Of a stretch of 64,000 bases of DNA, positions 45,201 to 56,383 are shown piece after piece. The DNA comes from Triticum aestivum. Its lineage: Eukaryota > Streptophyta > Magnoliopsida > Poales > Poaceae. The notes under the pieces were generated by a model. It did not search any database. It was not told where the DNA came from and was given only the letters and a program-made list of their open reading frames with translations. Numbering within the stretch: the first letter of the stretch is position 1; the number at the start of each line of letters is the position of its first letter. A program made the translations under genes and the position numbers. Location: positions 56,464,074 to 56,528,073 of the forward strand of contig NC_057812.1 in NCBI RefSeq assembly GCF_018294505.1. The letters are read 5' to 3'.

Positions 45201-48200
45201 TGGAAAATATGTCAGCCTCTGAGATAGCACATTACTTTTGTTTAATCCTACAAATTACACAAAGGTGAGAAGTTCTTAATTTTAGTTATTTTTTCACTTA
45301 TTTTGTAGGCTTGAGAACACACTAAACTATGGCCTTGAGCGAGTCTGGGCTGTTGGATACATGAAGGGATCAAGAAGGTAATGAATGATCATCTGATTTC
45401 TAGTTTTCTACTTTGTTTAATTGTTGTCACCACCTATCCATTGGGCATTAGCTATCAAAATAATAATTTGCCATTAATTAGGAGGATTAAATTGTGGTAT
45501 GTTTCTTCTATTTAGCGGATGTGTACTGGTGTTGTGTTTCATAAATTATTGTGAAGTTCTTGTTACAAGTTATTTATGCTTGCTTTTAAGACTACCCACA
45601 GTGGAAGTAACATAGGTAGTAACATCACACATATCTAGATAAAAATAGATGATGTGGCAAGCAATAAATGAAGAAAGAGAGGAAAGTGGTAACATAGCTA
45701 GTTACTAGTAGTATGAGTAACATCACACCAATGTTTTCGAGTCGATGAGTCGACGGGTCGCTCGGGGAGGGCGACTCTAGACTAGTCGTGACTAGTCTAG
45801 ACTCACGGTCGACAAGTCGACATGGCGACGAGTCGACGTGAGTTAAGCAGCAGGCAGTCAGGGGAGGAGCACAAGTGCACAGCAGCAGCAGCAACCAGGG
45901 GAGGAGGGGAGGAGCACACCACCAGCAGCAGTAACCAGGGCCAACTGAGAGATGGGCCACTAGTTATGCACTTCCCTGTGGCCCAAAAGCCCATCTAGTA
46001 GCTATATACTCCTCCCGTGACCTAATCCACCATCCACACTCCCTCCTCCCTCACCACAGCCGCCACACATTCGCTGCCACTCTCTTGCCGCCAGTCCACC
46101 ACTCCTCCTCCCAGCGATGGATCTCTCAACTCCCCCGCAGCAGCTCTCTTGCCACCGCTCCTCCTCCCAGCCCGCTCCTCTTGCCGCTTCAGCTTCAGCA
46201 GCAGCAGCAGCAGCGCGGCGGCAAGGGCGCAGCAGCAGCAGCGAGGCAGCATAGCAGCAGCATCAGCAGCACGGCGGCGGGAGAGTGCTCCAGATCCAGC
46301 GCTGCCTCGAGTCGTTCGACCCAAAAACCGCGACTAGTCGTGACTAGTCGAGACTAGTCGCGCGAGTCGCTCGACTCATCCCAGGAGTCGAGTCGGGAGG
46401 CTGAGTCGGCCCTGGAACTGCGACTCGAAATCCATGCATCACACATATCAAGGCAAGATGAGTCTATAGTCTAATAAATGAAGTGTTGAATGTTACCACA
46501 CATATGTTACTAGTCTATGTTACTATCCATTGTGGCTAGTCTAACAAATGGAGTGTTGAATGTTACCACACATATGCATGTTACTAGTCTATGTTACTAT
46601 CCATTGTGGCTAGCCTAACAGACCTTGCGATGCATAACGTTGTTGGTTAAGCATGCAATTTCACACTGACCAAACCTAGCATTGTCAACTGATGGTTATT
46701 TACTAATGTTTCTATGCCTTCTTGTTCTGTTCACTTGTATGTTTCTTCCAATATGCCTATATTTCTAGATGTTAAGTTTTCACATTCTTATTTCCGCAAC
46801 TAGTTCCTCTTGTTTCTCATGCCCACACTTTTTGGGCCTGGTTGTTCTACTCCCTGTTCTCCAATCATGAAACTAATAATACCATTTGCTTATGATGTAG
46901 AATGGTGATTGGTTATGATGAGGGAACTATTATGATTAAAATGGGTCGTGAAGTACCAGTAGCAAGTATGGATGCCAGTGGAAAAATCATCTGGGCAAAG
47001 CATAATGAGATACAGACTGTGAATATAAAGACTGTCGGTGCAAACTTTGAGGTTAGTTTGCCTGTTCTGTACACAAAATTAATCAAATTGAGAAGTTTGG
47101 CTGATCGATTATTATGTTTGAAACCAGGCTACAGATGGGGAAAGATTGCCCCTAGCTGTGAAGGAGTTAGGCAGCTGTGATCTTTACCCGCAGGTACTTT
47201 TGGATGGTACAATGCTCTTCATATTTAGCACTCGTTAGTATTGTTACAGCATACCTAAGTATCTGAACTCCTGCATAAGCTGCTCATCCATGTCTTGATA
47301 TGCATAACAGCAGCTGTCCATTTCTGTAGCTTGTAATGACTGTTGACAATTAAATGGATAAGCTTAAAAAAACATATGAATTGCTTACTGTAATAGGGGT
47401 TATAACTTGAGTATGTTCATTTTTTTATACATAACTATCAACTTTGCACACATAAAAATAAGCCTATAGAGTTGTTATTGGTGCACTGAAGAATACTACA
47501 AGCTTTAGTTTTCTATGAACATCATTCCCATTTATGCATCTTCTATATTCATAGATAAATTTGTAGCAAATCAGCACCTTGAGTTTTGTTCCTTGATATG
47601 ATACTAAGTTAAAAGTTTTTATTTTCTTTTTTTAGTTAACATTTGTTGTTTCATATATCTTGATTATTATATCTAACTATGGTTTAATTTTTTGTTTGCT
47701 TAGAACTTGAAGCATAACCCCAACGGCCGGTTTGTTGTTGTATGCGGAGATGGTGAATACATAATCTATACTGCACTGGCTTGGAGGAACAGATCATTTG
47801 GATCCGCGTTAGAGTTCGCTTGGTCATCAGAAGGAGAGTACGCAATCAGAGAAAGTACATCCAGAATAAAGATTTTCAATAAATCATTCCAGGTGGGTGG
47901 TATACTATTATTTTTGGCCTTTTTACCAGCAACTTGTGCAAGATCGATGTTGCCTGTCCCATTTCTTCCAAGATCACTTTGGGGCTGTTTGTGTTTTTAG
48001 TGTGTGATGTTTATATACTGCTTTAATCAGTGAATATTTCTGTCAAACACTTATATTAATTCAGTTTAGAGTTTTATATCATGTACTTTGTTTTATACTA
48101 ATACTTGTGGTCGTATATTGTCATATTTGGTGAAAGGAATTAGAGACAGTTGTAGGTTTACGGTTCAGTGTAGTTTAGTGTTGTGGTGTATTGTATCATA

Positions 48201-51200
48201 TTGCAGTTCTTCAGCTCAAGGGAATGCTTTACTTATGTTCAAGTACTTAGCAATATTCATTGATCTAGAAATCATACAACTGTATGTTGAACTAATACAT
48301 GACCTGGCATCTTTTATTTACCACGTTTGTATAAATTTTACGAACCGTTCTAATCCATATTATGAAAGCAATGCATCTCTTGACTTAAATGATCTGATTT
48401 CCAGGAGAAGAAAACTATCCGTCCTACATTCTCTGCAGAGCGTATCTTTGGTGGGGTACTTTTGGCAATGTGTTCCAGTGACTTTATTTGCTTTTATGAC
48501 TGGGCTGATTGTAGACTAATTCGCAGAATTGATGTGACTGTCAAGGTGAGTTCAGTATATGTTATTGTAATTATGAATATGTGGAGTCCACATTTCAATA
48601 ACCTGTTTTCAACTGTGCTTGTAGAACGTCTACTGGGCTGATAGTGGTGACCTAGTTGCAATCGCAAGTGATACATCATTCTACATCCTGAAGTACAATG
48701 TATGTTATTGCATTTACTAAATGTTCATCTATAATTTTTCCTTGGTCCATGGGTTTTGAATATGTTCTTACATAACATCTTTTTCTAGAACATACATGAA
48801 ATTTCGTTTATGATTTTTGTCCCTGCAGAGAGATGTTGTTGCTGCCTACTTGGAAGGTGGAAAGCCTGCTGACGAGGAAGGCGCTGAAGATGCTTTTGAG
48901 TTGCTTCATGAGGTCAATGAGCGGGTGCGAACTGGGATTTGGGTTGGAGACTGTTTTATTTATAACAACTCATCATGGCGCCTAAATTATTGCGTTGGTG
49001 GAGAGGTAAAGATTGTTTGCTCTGAACAAACATTTTTTTTGGTTTTCACGTTCTCTATATGGATATTTTGTGTGATACAACTTTATTTCCTTACATAGTT
49101 ACACACTCTATTTACAGGTCACCACAATGTATCACTTGGATCGCCCTATGTATTTGATGGGATATCTTGCGAATCAAAGTCGAGTTTATCTTATTGACAA
49201 GGAGTTTAAGTGCGTTTGCTTGAATATACCTCAGTTCGTATGTATCACCTGTTGTTGCTTTCTTGCTTTCTGTAACTAATACATTGGCTCCTTGCAGTGT
49301 CATTGGGTATACATTACTTCTCAGTTTGATTGAATACAAGACGCTTGTGATGCGTGGGGATTTGGAAAGTGCAAATGAGATCTTACCGTCCATACCAAAG
49401 ACGCAATATAATAGGTTAGTGGCTGTCTTTGACACACAGGGATAGGTCCTGTTATTTTTTTGGGGGGTGGGGGTGGTGGGGGGTTACTCCGGCTTCTGAA
49501 TAAACAAAAGCATTTTTGTTTAAAACAGTAACAAATCAAGATGGGTTCTTCAAATTTGTGCTCAGTTATGCTCCCATTTTGACCGTGTTTATGATGTCTG
49601 TCATATCTTGTAACTGTGATGCCATTTATCTCAATATCAAATCTGAAATATGCTCAGCTTGTAGGATCAGAAGTGTATGACGGCTTAATCCGTTATGTTC
49701 TAACTTAACTCTGGTCTCCCTTTTCATATGGCAGTGTTGCTCATTTCTTGGAGTCCAGAGGAATGTTGGAGGAGGCTCTTGAGATAGCCACTGATGCTGA
49801 TTATAAGTTTGATTTGGCTGTGCAGCTTGGAAAATTAGAAATCGCGAAGGTACACAGCACATTGTCATGTGTTTTTTTCCTTCACAAGTTCACATCATAG
49901 AGAGCATGTAAGGTTCTATGCTGCTAAGTTTGGCTAAACTGGTCATCATTTGCGTGCAGGCTATTGCCGTAGAAGCACAAAGCGAATCAAAGTGGAAGCA
50001 GCTTGGTGAGCTCGCCATGTCCACCGGGAAGGTTGGTTCTTAAATGATTAAATCTTACGAAAGGTTGTTGATATGTGACTTCTAGAGTTAATGAATTATT
50101 GTTTACAAGTAGTTAAGTTTTCAGTGGGGTCTTATATTTTATTGTAAGCCTGAAATTCTAATTTTCTAACAATTTGTTCTGAATTGAAACATTTTATCTG
50201 GTTAAAATTCAGAAAAAAATCCAATCAAACATTCTTTTTGGAAAAAAAAATACCGTTTCAAGATTTTCCCTTGCGAAAATGTCTTCATCAGTATTGCAGT
50301 CATATGGTGGCCATTAATTTAAATCGACATATATAATTGACTAATTTTGTAAATTTGCATTTGTGTTAACTGTGCTAGCTCAGTGTTTTCAGTATTTCAC
50401 AAATTACACATTGCAGCTTGAGGCATCAGAAGAGTGTCTTCTGCAAGCGAAGGACTTGAGTGGCTTGTTGCTACTATACTCATCTCTCGGAGATGCTGAA
50501 GGAGTCGAAAAGCTTGCTTCTCTAGCGAAAGAGCACGGAAAAAACAATGTTGCTTTCCTCTGTCTCTTTATGCTTGGTAAATTGGAAGATTGCATACAAT
50601 TGCTTGTAGACAGGTGAGTCTTTTCTGCTGTGATGAACTAATTGCCATGCACTTCAGTTTAAAGCTAAACTACATCTTATGTACTCCGCAGCAATCGTAT
50701 ACCTGAAGCTGCATTAATGGCACGTTCTTATCTTCCCAGCAAAGTTTCAGAGATTGTAGCAATTTGGAGAAAAGACCTCAGCAAAGTAAAATTTTGATCT
50801 TATGCTCTCTTGCTGAGAAGTCTGTTTAAAGTACGAAAGTGTATTCAAGTGTTGTTGGCCTCGGCTTCTGTTCATTTGTTCCTTCTTTGCAGGTTAATCC
50901 AAAAGCTGCAGATTCTCTGGCAGATCCTGCTGAGTATCCAAATTTATTTGAGGACTGGCAGGTTGCACTTACTGTAGAACAGAATGTTGCTTCCCAGAGG
51001 TAAAAATTGCTGCATATTGTTTTTTTCCTTGTAGTGTAATAATATCAAATGTTAGCTTCTACTCCCTCCGTTCCTAAATATAAGTCTTTGGAGAGATTCC
51101 ACTGTGGACCACATACAGAGCAAAATGAGTGAATCGTAAATATAAGTCTTTGGAGAGATTCCACTATGGACCACACACGGAGCAAAATGAGTGAATCTAC

Positions 51201-51871
51201 ACTAAAAATGCATCTATATACATCCGTATGTGGTCTATAGTGGAATCTCTACAAACACTTATAATGGAATCTCTACAAAAACTTATAGTGGAATCCGTAT
51301 GAGTATTTAGGAACGGAGGGAGAATTGCATTGGACATCTCATAATTTTCCTATTTAAAAAATCGTGTCCATCTCATAATTTTGAAGTAGGCAAATCTTTT
51401 GCAATAACATGTCTTTTATGTGCAGGGGGCACTATCCTTCTGCAGATGAGTACTTGAACCATGCTGAGAAGTCAGACACTACTCTTGTGGAAGCTTTCAA
51501 AAGGATGCAGGTCATTGAAGAAGAGGAACCAGTGGAAGCACTGGATGAAAATGGAGAGCCTGATGAAGAGGTATTGCATTTGCAGTATGCCTCTTGTTCT
51601 TGTTCAACTTATATTCTGTGGTGCTTTTAGGAAACTTATTATATGTCTTGATCACCATGGCATTGTTCTATTTGATTATTATTATTGCAATGCTATTTTA
51701 TTAATTTCTGAAATAATAAAACAAATTTCCTCTTAGGTAATGGAAACGGAGGAGAACGTGGATGAAGCTGTCCAAGTTGATACGGATCAACCAGAAGAAA
51801 CCGTTCTTGTAAATGGGAATGAGGGTGAGGAACAGTGGGGTACGAACAATGAAGGAACTTCGCCAGCCTAA
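42238..51871 (+). CDS. COPB2: Coatomer subunit beta-prime, 24 exons
   Basis: Coding exons: 42238-42240, 42368-42388, 42537-42598, 42717-42771, 43831-43867, 43968-44293, 44392-44523, 44605-44753, 45309-45377, 46901-47051, 47128-47193, 47704-47892, 48405-48545, 48625-48699, 48829-49005, 49118-49209, 49298-49414, 49735-49849, 49960-50031, 50417-50613, 50692-50785, 50893-50999, 51426-51570 and 51737-51871. They sum to 2727 nt, or 908 aa, as usual for plant beta'-COP. The N-terminal 300 residues hold six or more WD40 repeats ([66 protein letters not shown]). A second propeller and the coatomer WD-associated helical region follow ([30 protein letters not shown]). The tail is acidic. The protein is part of the cytosolic COPI coat, binds dilysine cargo signals and drives Golgi-to-ER retrieval. 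All phases agree and no stop interrupts the frame. Introns 3 and 4 use GC donors. It is divergent from XRCC1. Confidence 0.97.
42599..42716 (+). other. COPB2 intron 3, GC-AG
   Basis: The exon ends CCATG and the intron starts GCAAGT; the acceptor is GTGCAG. Only this GC donor gives the conserved [11 protein letters not shown] reading across the junction. No GT alternative keeps the frame. Confidence 0.85.
42772..43830 (+). other. COPB2 intron 4, GC-AG
   Basis: The exon ends ACGCAG and the intron starts GCAAGG; the acceptor is TTGCAG. The reading [14 protein letters not shown] is the conserved coatomer sequence. This 1059-bp intron is the second GC-AG intron in a row and contains a Stowaway MITE (43590-43664). 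Confidence 0.85.
43590..43664. mobile_element. Stowaway MITE in COPB2 intron 4
   Basis: Inverted ends CTCCCTCTGTCCCAAAATAAG and the complement of its right end (CTTACTTTGGGACGGAGGGAA) pair over almost the whole 75 bp. The TA duplications are at 43588-43589 and 43665-43666. This is the typical Tc1/mariner-related Stowaway structure of grasses. Confidence 0.9.
45729..46436. mobile_element. hAT-type element nested in MITE
   Basis: The 8-bp duplication CATCACAC is perfect (45721-45728 and 46437-46444), which is diagnostic for hAT. Ends are CAATGTTTTCGAGTCG and, reverse-complemented, CATGGATTTCGAGTCG. The 708-bp interior has many GACTAGTCG/CGAGTCG subterminal repeats on both sides (45748-45835 and 46330-46400), typical transposase-binding arrays. 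The centre is CAG/GCA-rich and non-coding. No transposase, so non-autonomous. Confidence 0.9.
46197..46272. repeat. CAG-type trinucleotide-rich stretch
   Basis: Imperfect AGC/CAG runs inside the hAT-type element in COPB2 intron 9. They create polyQ/polyS/polyL-like ORFs in all frames, which are not genes. Confidence 0.8.
51062..51322. mobile_element. Stowaway MITE in COPB2 intron 22
   Basis: Ends CTCCCTCCGTTCCTAAATATAAG and its complement (ATTTAGGAACGGAGGGAG) define the element; left TA at 51060-51061, right flank AA (mutated). Internally the left arm is partly duplicated: the ATATAAGTCTTTGGAGAGATTCC segment occurs at about 51078 and 51138. The right arm has partial repeats of TGGAATCTCTACAAA. 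Confidence 0.88.
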
Positions 51872-53255
51872 AAGAATTGTTTGGCAAATGTAAAAATCCA
51901 AATTTTGTCTATGGTGATTCACTGGCTTTGCCTGCAAATTCTAGGATAGCCGAATCCTTCTAGAGCTGCTTACTTTTGGAAACAAATCCAGTTACCACAA
52001 TATACACCATTGCTATTTATTAGGAGGTTTCATACATATATACTCCAACCCTACCTGAATTTAATCTCATGTTTCCTTGCAGTGCTAACCCAACATGATG
52101 AGTAGGCGCCAAGGGAACCACAGCTCAATGGTTAAACCTGCTGTTTTTCCGAGGGTAAACAATTGCAATCCCAACTTTATAATGGAACTTCGGAATGGGT
52201 TGATGCTTAGTAACCAATGAGCCACTTATTGCTTCTTGGCCAAATCCCACAAAATGAAATCCAAACTCTACAGTGGAAGGCTACTCTAATGGGGTCAATC
52301 TTGGCAGGCTGTCTTGCAGCAACATAGGCAATTCTTTGGTCTTGTACGGCACATTTTCGTACCCAATTTTTCATGTACTAAAATCGATGGGTTGGGTGCA
52401 GAGTTGGTTGTTGATGGAGAGCTTTCCAATAAATCGTTATACAGATGTGTAGTATATGTGATATTACAATAGCCATAACAACCTTGTAGATGAAAATTTT
52501 CTATAGCCAATCACTGTGTGTTACCATTCCATACATGTAGCGTTAATGATTGTGGCGCGAAAGGCTTGCCAGTGTATTCTTCCATAAGGCTTTGCTTGTT
52601 TGTGAATGCAGTATCCTGTTCCAGTTGCATGCTTTTCCCAGAATTCAAAGCTAATAGTGTCTGCTGCTGTTGGCTGAAAGCTCATTCTTGTTCTTTCGTC
52701 AGTTTAGACGGCACATGCTGGAACCTCTCTTCTTTAGAGAATTTCTCCTTTATCTCAGGGCCATCTGGCCATGGCTGGAGTAGCAGTGTGGGAAGTGCAA
52801 ATCTTCTCCTTCATTCCTTGCCGTTGTGCATGTCGGATCTACCGACCGGCAAAGTGCATTGCGAGCGAAAAAGCTAATGAATATCGGATTCGGTGTGCTT
52901 TCTCTGATTAGTGATGGTGGTTGTCCACTCCCAAGTTCCAACCCCAAAGCGTCCAAGCGACTGGTTGTAGATTTGTTTCACAAGAGCTTCACGCAACAGA
53001 GACGATGTCGTTGTGCATGGCTCATCCAATGGTCCAATCATTTCCTATTTTATTGGCAAACGGAGAATTTGAGCCAATTTCACCTTACCCTAGACTACTT
53101 GCGACACGCGCGCATTCCTCGCCTCCGTCTAATTCTTCCCTCGGGTGTGCATGAGTGCCGTGGTCAACAACATATCTTGTCGTTCTGAAAGGAGGTTGAA
53201 AAACGTTGGCGATTTTGCTTGAGAATATGTGCATACGGTCTAGGTATAGTCGTAG
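51872..53255. other. COPB2 3' flank, no further gene seen
   Basis: The COPB2 3' UTR should occupy the first few hundred bases. Open frames at 52518-52877, 52826-53188 and their antisense shadows have no recognisable domain, no consistent splice pattern and poor codon structure. I see no gene, tRNA or complete transposon here. Confidence 0.5.
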
Positions 53256-53487
53256 GGCCTTGAGTTTCCGACCAAAGTACTTCATAAGATTCGACCAAGT
53301 TTATAGGAAAGAATATAAATATTTACGGTAACAAATCTATATAATGTGAAAGTACGTTCAATAATGAATCTAATGGTATTGATTTATAATTGTACATGTT
53401 AATATTTTTATTTATAAATTTTGTCAAAGTTTATAAAGGTTGACTTTGACCAAAGCTAATATACGGAGTAAATAAAAACGGAGGGAG
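53256..53487. mobile_element. Stowaway-like MITE, left end lost
   Basis: The right end (TTGACTTTGACCAAAGC ... AAAAACGGAGGGAG, then TA at 53488-53489) is a standard Stowaway terminus. The left side retains internal matches (TTCGACCAAGTTTATAGGAAAG) but not the CTCCCTCCG terminus, so the element is truncated. The left limit is approximate. Confidence 0.7.
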
Positions 53488-53678
53488 TATACCACAATTA
53501 TGGCGCTTCTTAGCGACAAGTTCAAGTGCGCCATCGTCAGCAAATGTGATTCAATTGCCAAGAAAAAGAGACTAACCCGGGGCTAACCCTCCTATTTTAG
53601 GTAGATCATATAACGTGTACGTAGATCATATAAAAAATTGTAGGTAGATGCACATAGTATGTTTTCATTAAGAGTTAA

Positions 53679-54228
53679 TTCCAGTTTTTACCTCCTATTT
53701 TGGCATTCTTAATGCGAGTTACTCCATTTAACAGTTTTTCTTCTAGATTACCCATTTAGCAATAGGTTTGCTAGTTTTTACCTCATCTAGCGATCTATCA
53801 GGTCCGTCCCGGTCATGAGGTACACGTGGTATGATTCGTCCCAATTTTTCTCTTGATGTTTTCCCCCAAGTCCTAACTGGTCGAATGGCTTAGTCAGACA
53901 TGGTTTTTCTTTCTCAGGGTCATCAACTGTACATACTCGCCTCTTCGCCTTGATGAGTTTCTTCTTCAGGTCGCGCAACTCCTTGTTCATTGCTTCCACC
54001 TCATTCTTCTTCACCGTATTTGCTTCCTGGTGTTGGATCGTGCTAGACATAACTCCATGCACGTTTTGTCAAGAAAAATAATTACTAGAGGAGCTATCTA
54101 CAACCTAAATTACTTTAAATGGTGTAAAGACTAGTAAAACTTTGCTAAATGGGGTAATCCGGATGATAGGTTGCTAAATGAGGTAATCAGCGTAAAAAAT
54201 ATTGAAGTAGGAGAAAAAACTGGAAATC
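53679..54228. mobile_element. Short element with long inverted repeats
   Basis: About 110 bp at 53679-53790 (TTCCAGTTTTTACCTCC..., ACTCCATTTAACA, ACCCATTTAGCAA) reappear, diverged and inverted, at about 54228-54110. Long terminal repeats of this kind fit a Mutator-like non-autonomous element. TCATTA beside both ends may be the remains of a 9-bp target duplication. Between the arms, a minus-strand frame (53787-54062) encodes a Lys/Glu-rich helix-prone peptide (ELRDLKKKLIKAKRR) of unknown origin, possibly captured host sequence. Confidence 0.55.
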
Positions 54229-54636
54229 ATTATTTTTTTAACCGGGCTACCACCATTTCTATTAGTTTCTCAATGAAAACATCTACTTTTACATGAAAGG
54301 AAATGAGAAAGGAACAAAGTCAGTTCACAAACCCAATGTATGTGCGTGCTCATGATCCTATGCCTTATCAACATTTTGGGCCAGAGTGAACCAATAATAT
54401 ACTTTTCATATTAGTTTTGGTCTAAGATGAGTTTTTATTTATTTTTGCTATGATATATGGGCTATTGAAACGAAAATATCTCAGGGTGGTTTCTAGATCA
54501 CCCGTCCACCCTGCTCGATACACCAATGCAGCAATCAACATAAATATACTACGGGGTGAAAACATAACAACAGAAAAGCCTACTACTTATTCCAATTAGC
54601 AACAATAGAGTAACAAGCATAGTAGACATCAACGAC
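54229..54636. other. Intergenic, nothing recognised
   Basis: AT-rich sequence without an ORF or repeat signature I recognise. Bases 54632-54636 (ACGAC) are the left target copy of the following Copia element. Confidence 0.5.
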
Positions 54637-56383
54637 TGTTGGGGAACGTAGCAGAAATTCAAAATTTTCCTACGTGTCACCAAGATCTATCTATGGAGAA
54701 ACCAGCTACGAGTAGAAGGAGAGTGCATCTACATACCCTTGTAGATCGCTAAGCGGAAGCGTTCAAGTGAACGGGGTTGATGGAGTCGTACTCGTCGTGA
54801 TTCAGATCACCGATGATCCTAGTGCCGAACGGACGGCACCTCCGCGTTCAACACACGTACAGCTCGACGATGTCTCCCACACCTTGATCCAGCAAGGAGA
54901 GAGGGAGAGGTTGAGGAAGACTCCATCCAGCAGCAGCACAACGGCGTGGTGGTGATGGAGGAGCGTGGCAATCCTGCAGGGCTTCGCCAAGCACCTACGG
55001 GAGAGGAGGAGGTGTCACGGGAGGGAGGGAGGCGCCAAGGGCTCAGGTATGGGTGCCCTCCCTCCCCTCCACTATATATAGGGGCAGGGGAGAGGGGGGA
55101 GGCGCAGCCTTGCCCCTTCCTCCAAGGAAGGGGTGCGTCTAAGAGGGGGGAGGAGTCCATCCTCCCCAAGGCACCTCGGAGGTGCCTTCCCCCTTTAGGA
55201 CTCTCCCCTTTTTCCTATATCTTGGCGCATGGGCCTCTAGGGGCTGGTGCCCTTGGCCCATGTAGGCCAAGGCGCACCCCCTACAGCCCATGTGGCCCAC
55301 CGGGGCAGGTGGCCCCACCCGGTGGGCCCCCGGGACCCTTCCGGTGGTCCCGGTACAATACTGATGACCCCGAAACTTGTCCCGATGGCCGAAACAGGAC
55401 TTCCTATATATAAATCTTTACCTCCGGACCATTCCGGAACTCCTTGTGACGTCCGGGATCTCATCCGGGACTCCGAACAACATTCAGTAACCACATACAA
55501 GCTTTCTTTATAACCCTAGCGTCATCGAACCTTAAGTGTGTAGACCGTACGGGTTCGGGAGACATGCAGACATGACCGAGACGTTCTCCGGTCAATAACC
55601 AACAGCGGGATCTGGATACCCATGTTGGCTCCCACATGTTCCACGATGATCTCATCGGATGAACCACGATGTCAAGAACTCAATCGATCCCGTATACAAT
55701 TCCCTTTGTCTAGCGGTATTTTACTTGCCCGAGATTCGATCGTCGGTATACCGATACCTTGTTCAATCTCGTTACCGGCAAGTCACTTTACTCGTTCCGT
55801 AACACATCATCCCGTGATCAACTCCTTGGTCACATTGCGCATATGATGATGTCCTACCGAGTGGGCCCAGAGATACCTCTCCGTTTACACGGAGTGACAA
55901 ATCCCAGTCTCGATTCGTGCCAACCCAACAGACACTTTCGGAGATACCTGTAATGCACCTTTATAGCCACCCAGTTACGTTGTGACGTTTGATACACCCA
56001 AAGCATTCCTATGGTATCCGGGAGTTGCACAATCTCATGGTCCAAGGAAAAGATACTTGACATTAGAAAAGCTTTAGCATACGAACTACACGATCTTTGT
56101 GCTAGGCTTAGGATTGGGTCTTGTCCATCACATCATTCTCCTAATGATGTGATCCCGTTATCAACGACATCCAATGTCCATAGCCAGGAAACCATGACTA
56201 TCTGTTGATCACAACGAGCTAGTCAACTAGAGGCTCACTAGGGACATATTGTGGTCTATGTATTCACACGTGTATTACGATTTCCGGATAATACAGTTAT
56301 AGCATGAATAAAAGACTATTATCATGAACAAAGAAATATAATAATAACTTATTTATTATTGCCTCTAGGGCATATTTCCAACA
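54637..56383 (-). repeat. 3' LTR of minus-strand Angela-like element
   Basis: Its TATA box, read on the minus strand, is CCCCTATATATAGTGG (about 55084-55069). ORFs at 54767-55667 in several frames recur identically in the other LTR and are not genes. Confidence 0.93.

Larger units (their letters stand above)
45590..46615. mobile_element. Tourist-like MITE in COPB2 intron 9
   Basis: Ends are GACTACCCACAGTGGAAGTAA (left) and, reverse-complemented, GGCTAGCCACAATGGATAGTA (right). They are flanked by TAA at 45587-45589 and 46616-46618, as for PIF/Harbinger-derived Tourist elements. A hAT-type element (45729-46436) lies inside. Near the right end a 70-74 bp segment is tandemly duplicated (46469-46538 and 46539-46612), so the right terminus exists twice. 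Confidence 0.75.

Noticed and set aside
46022..46357. ORFs with Ser, Gln and Leu runs on both strands
   Set aside because: They come from CAG-type repeats inside a hAT element in a COPB2 intron; no start context, splice sites or domain.
52518..53188. Possible small genes downstream of COPB2
   Set aside because: Single short frames with cysteine-rich, unordered composition, no homologous motif and equal-length frames on the other strand.
54767..55667. ORFs duplicated exactly at 61535-62435
   Set aside because: They are the two LTRs of one Copia element; the duplication is explained by the LTRs.
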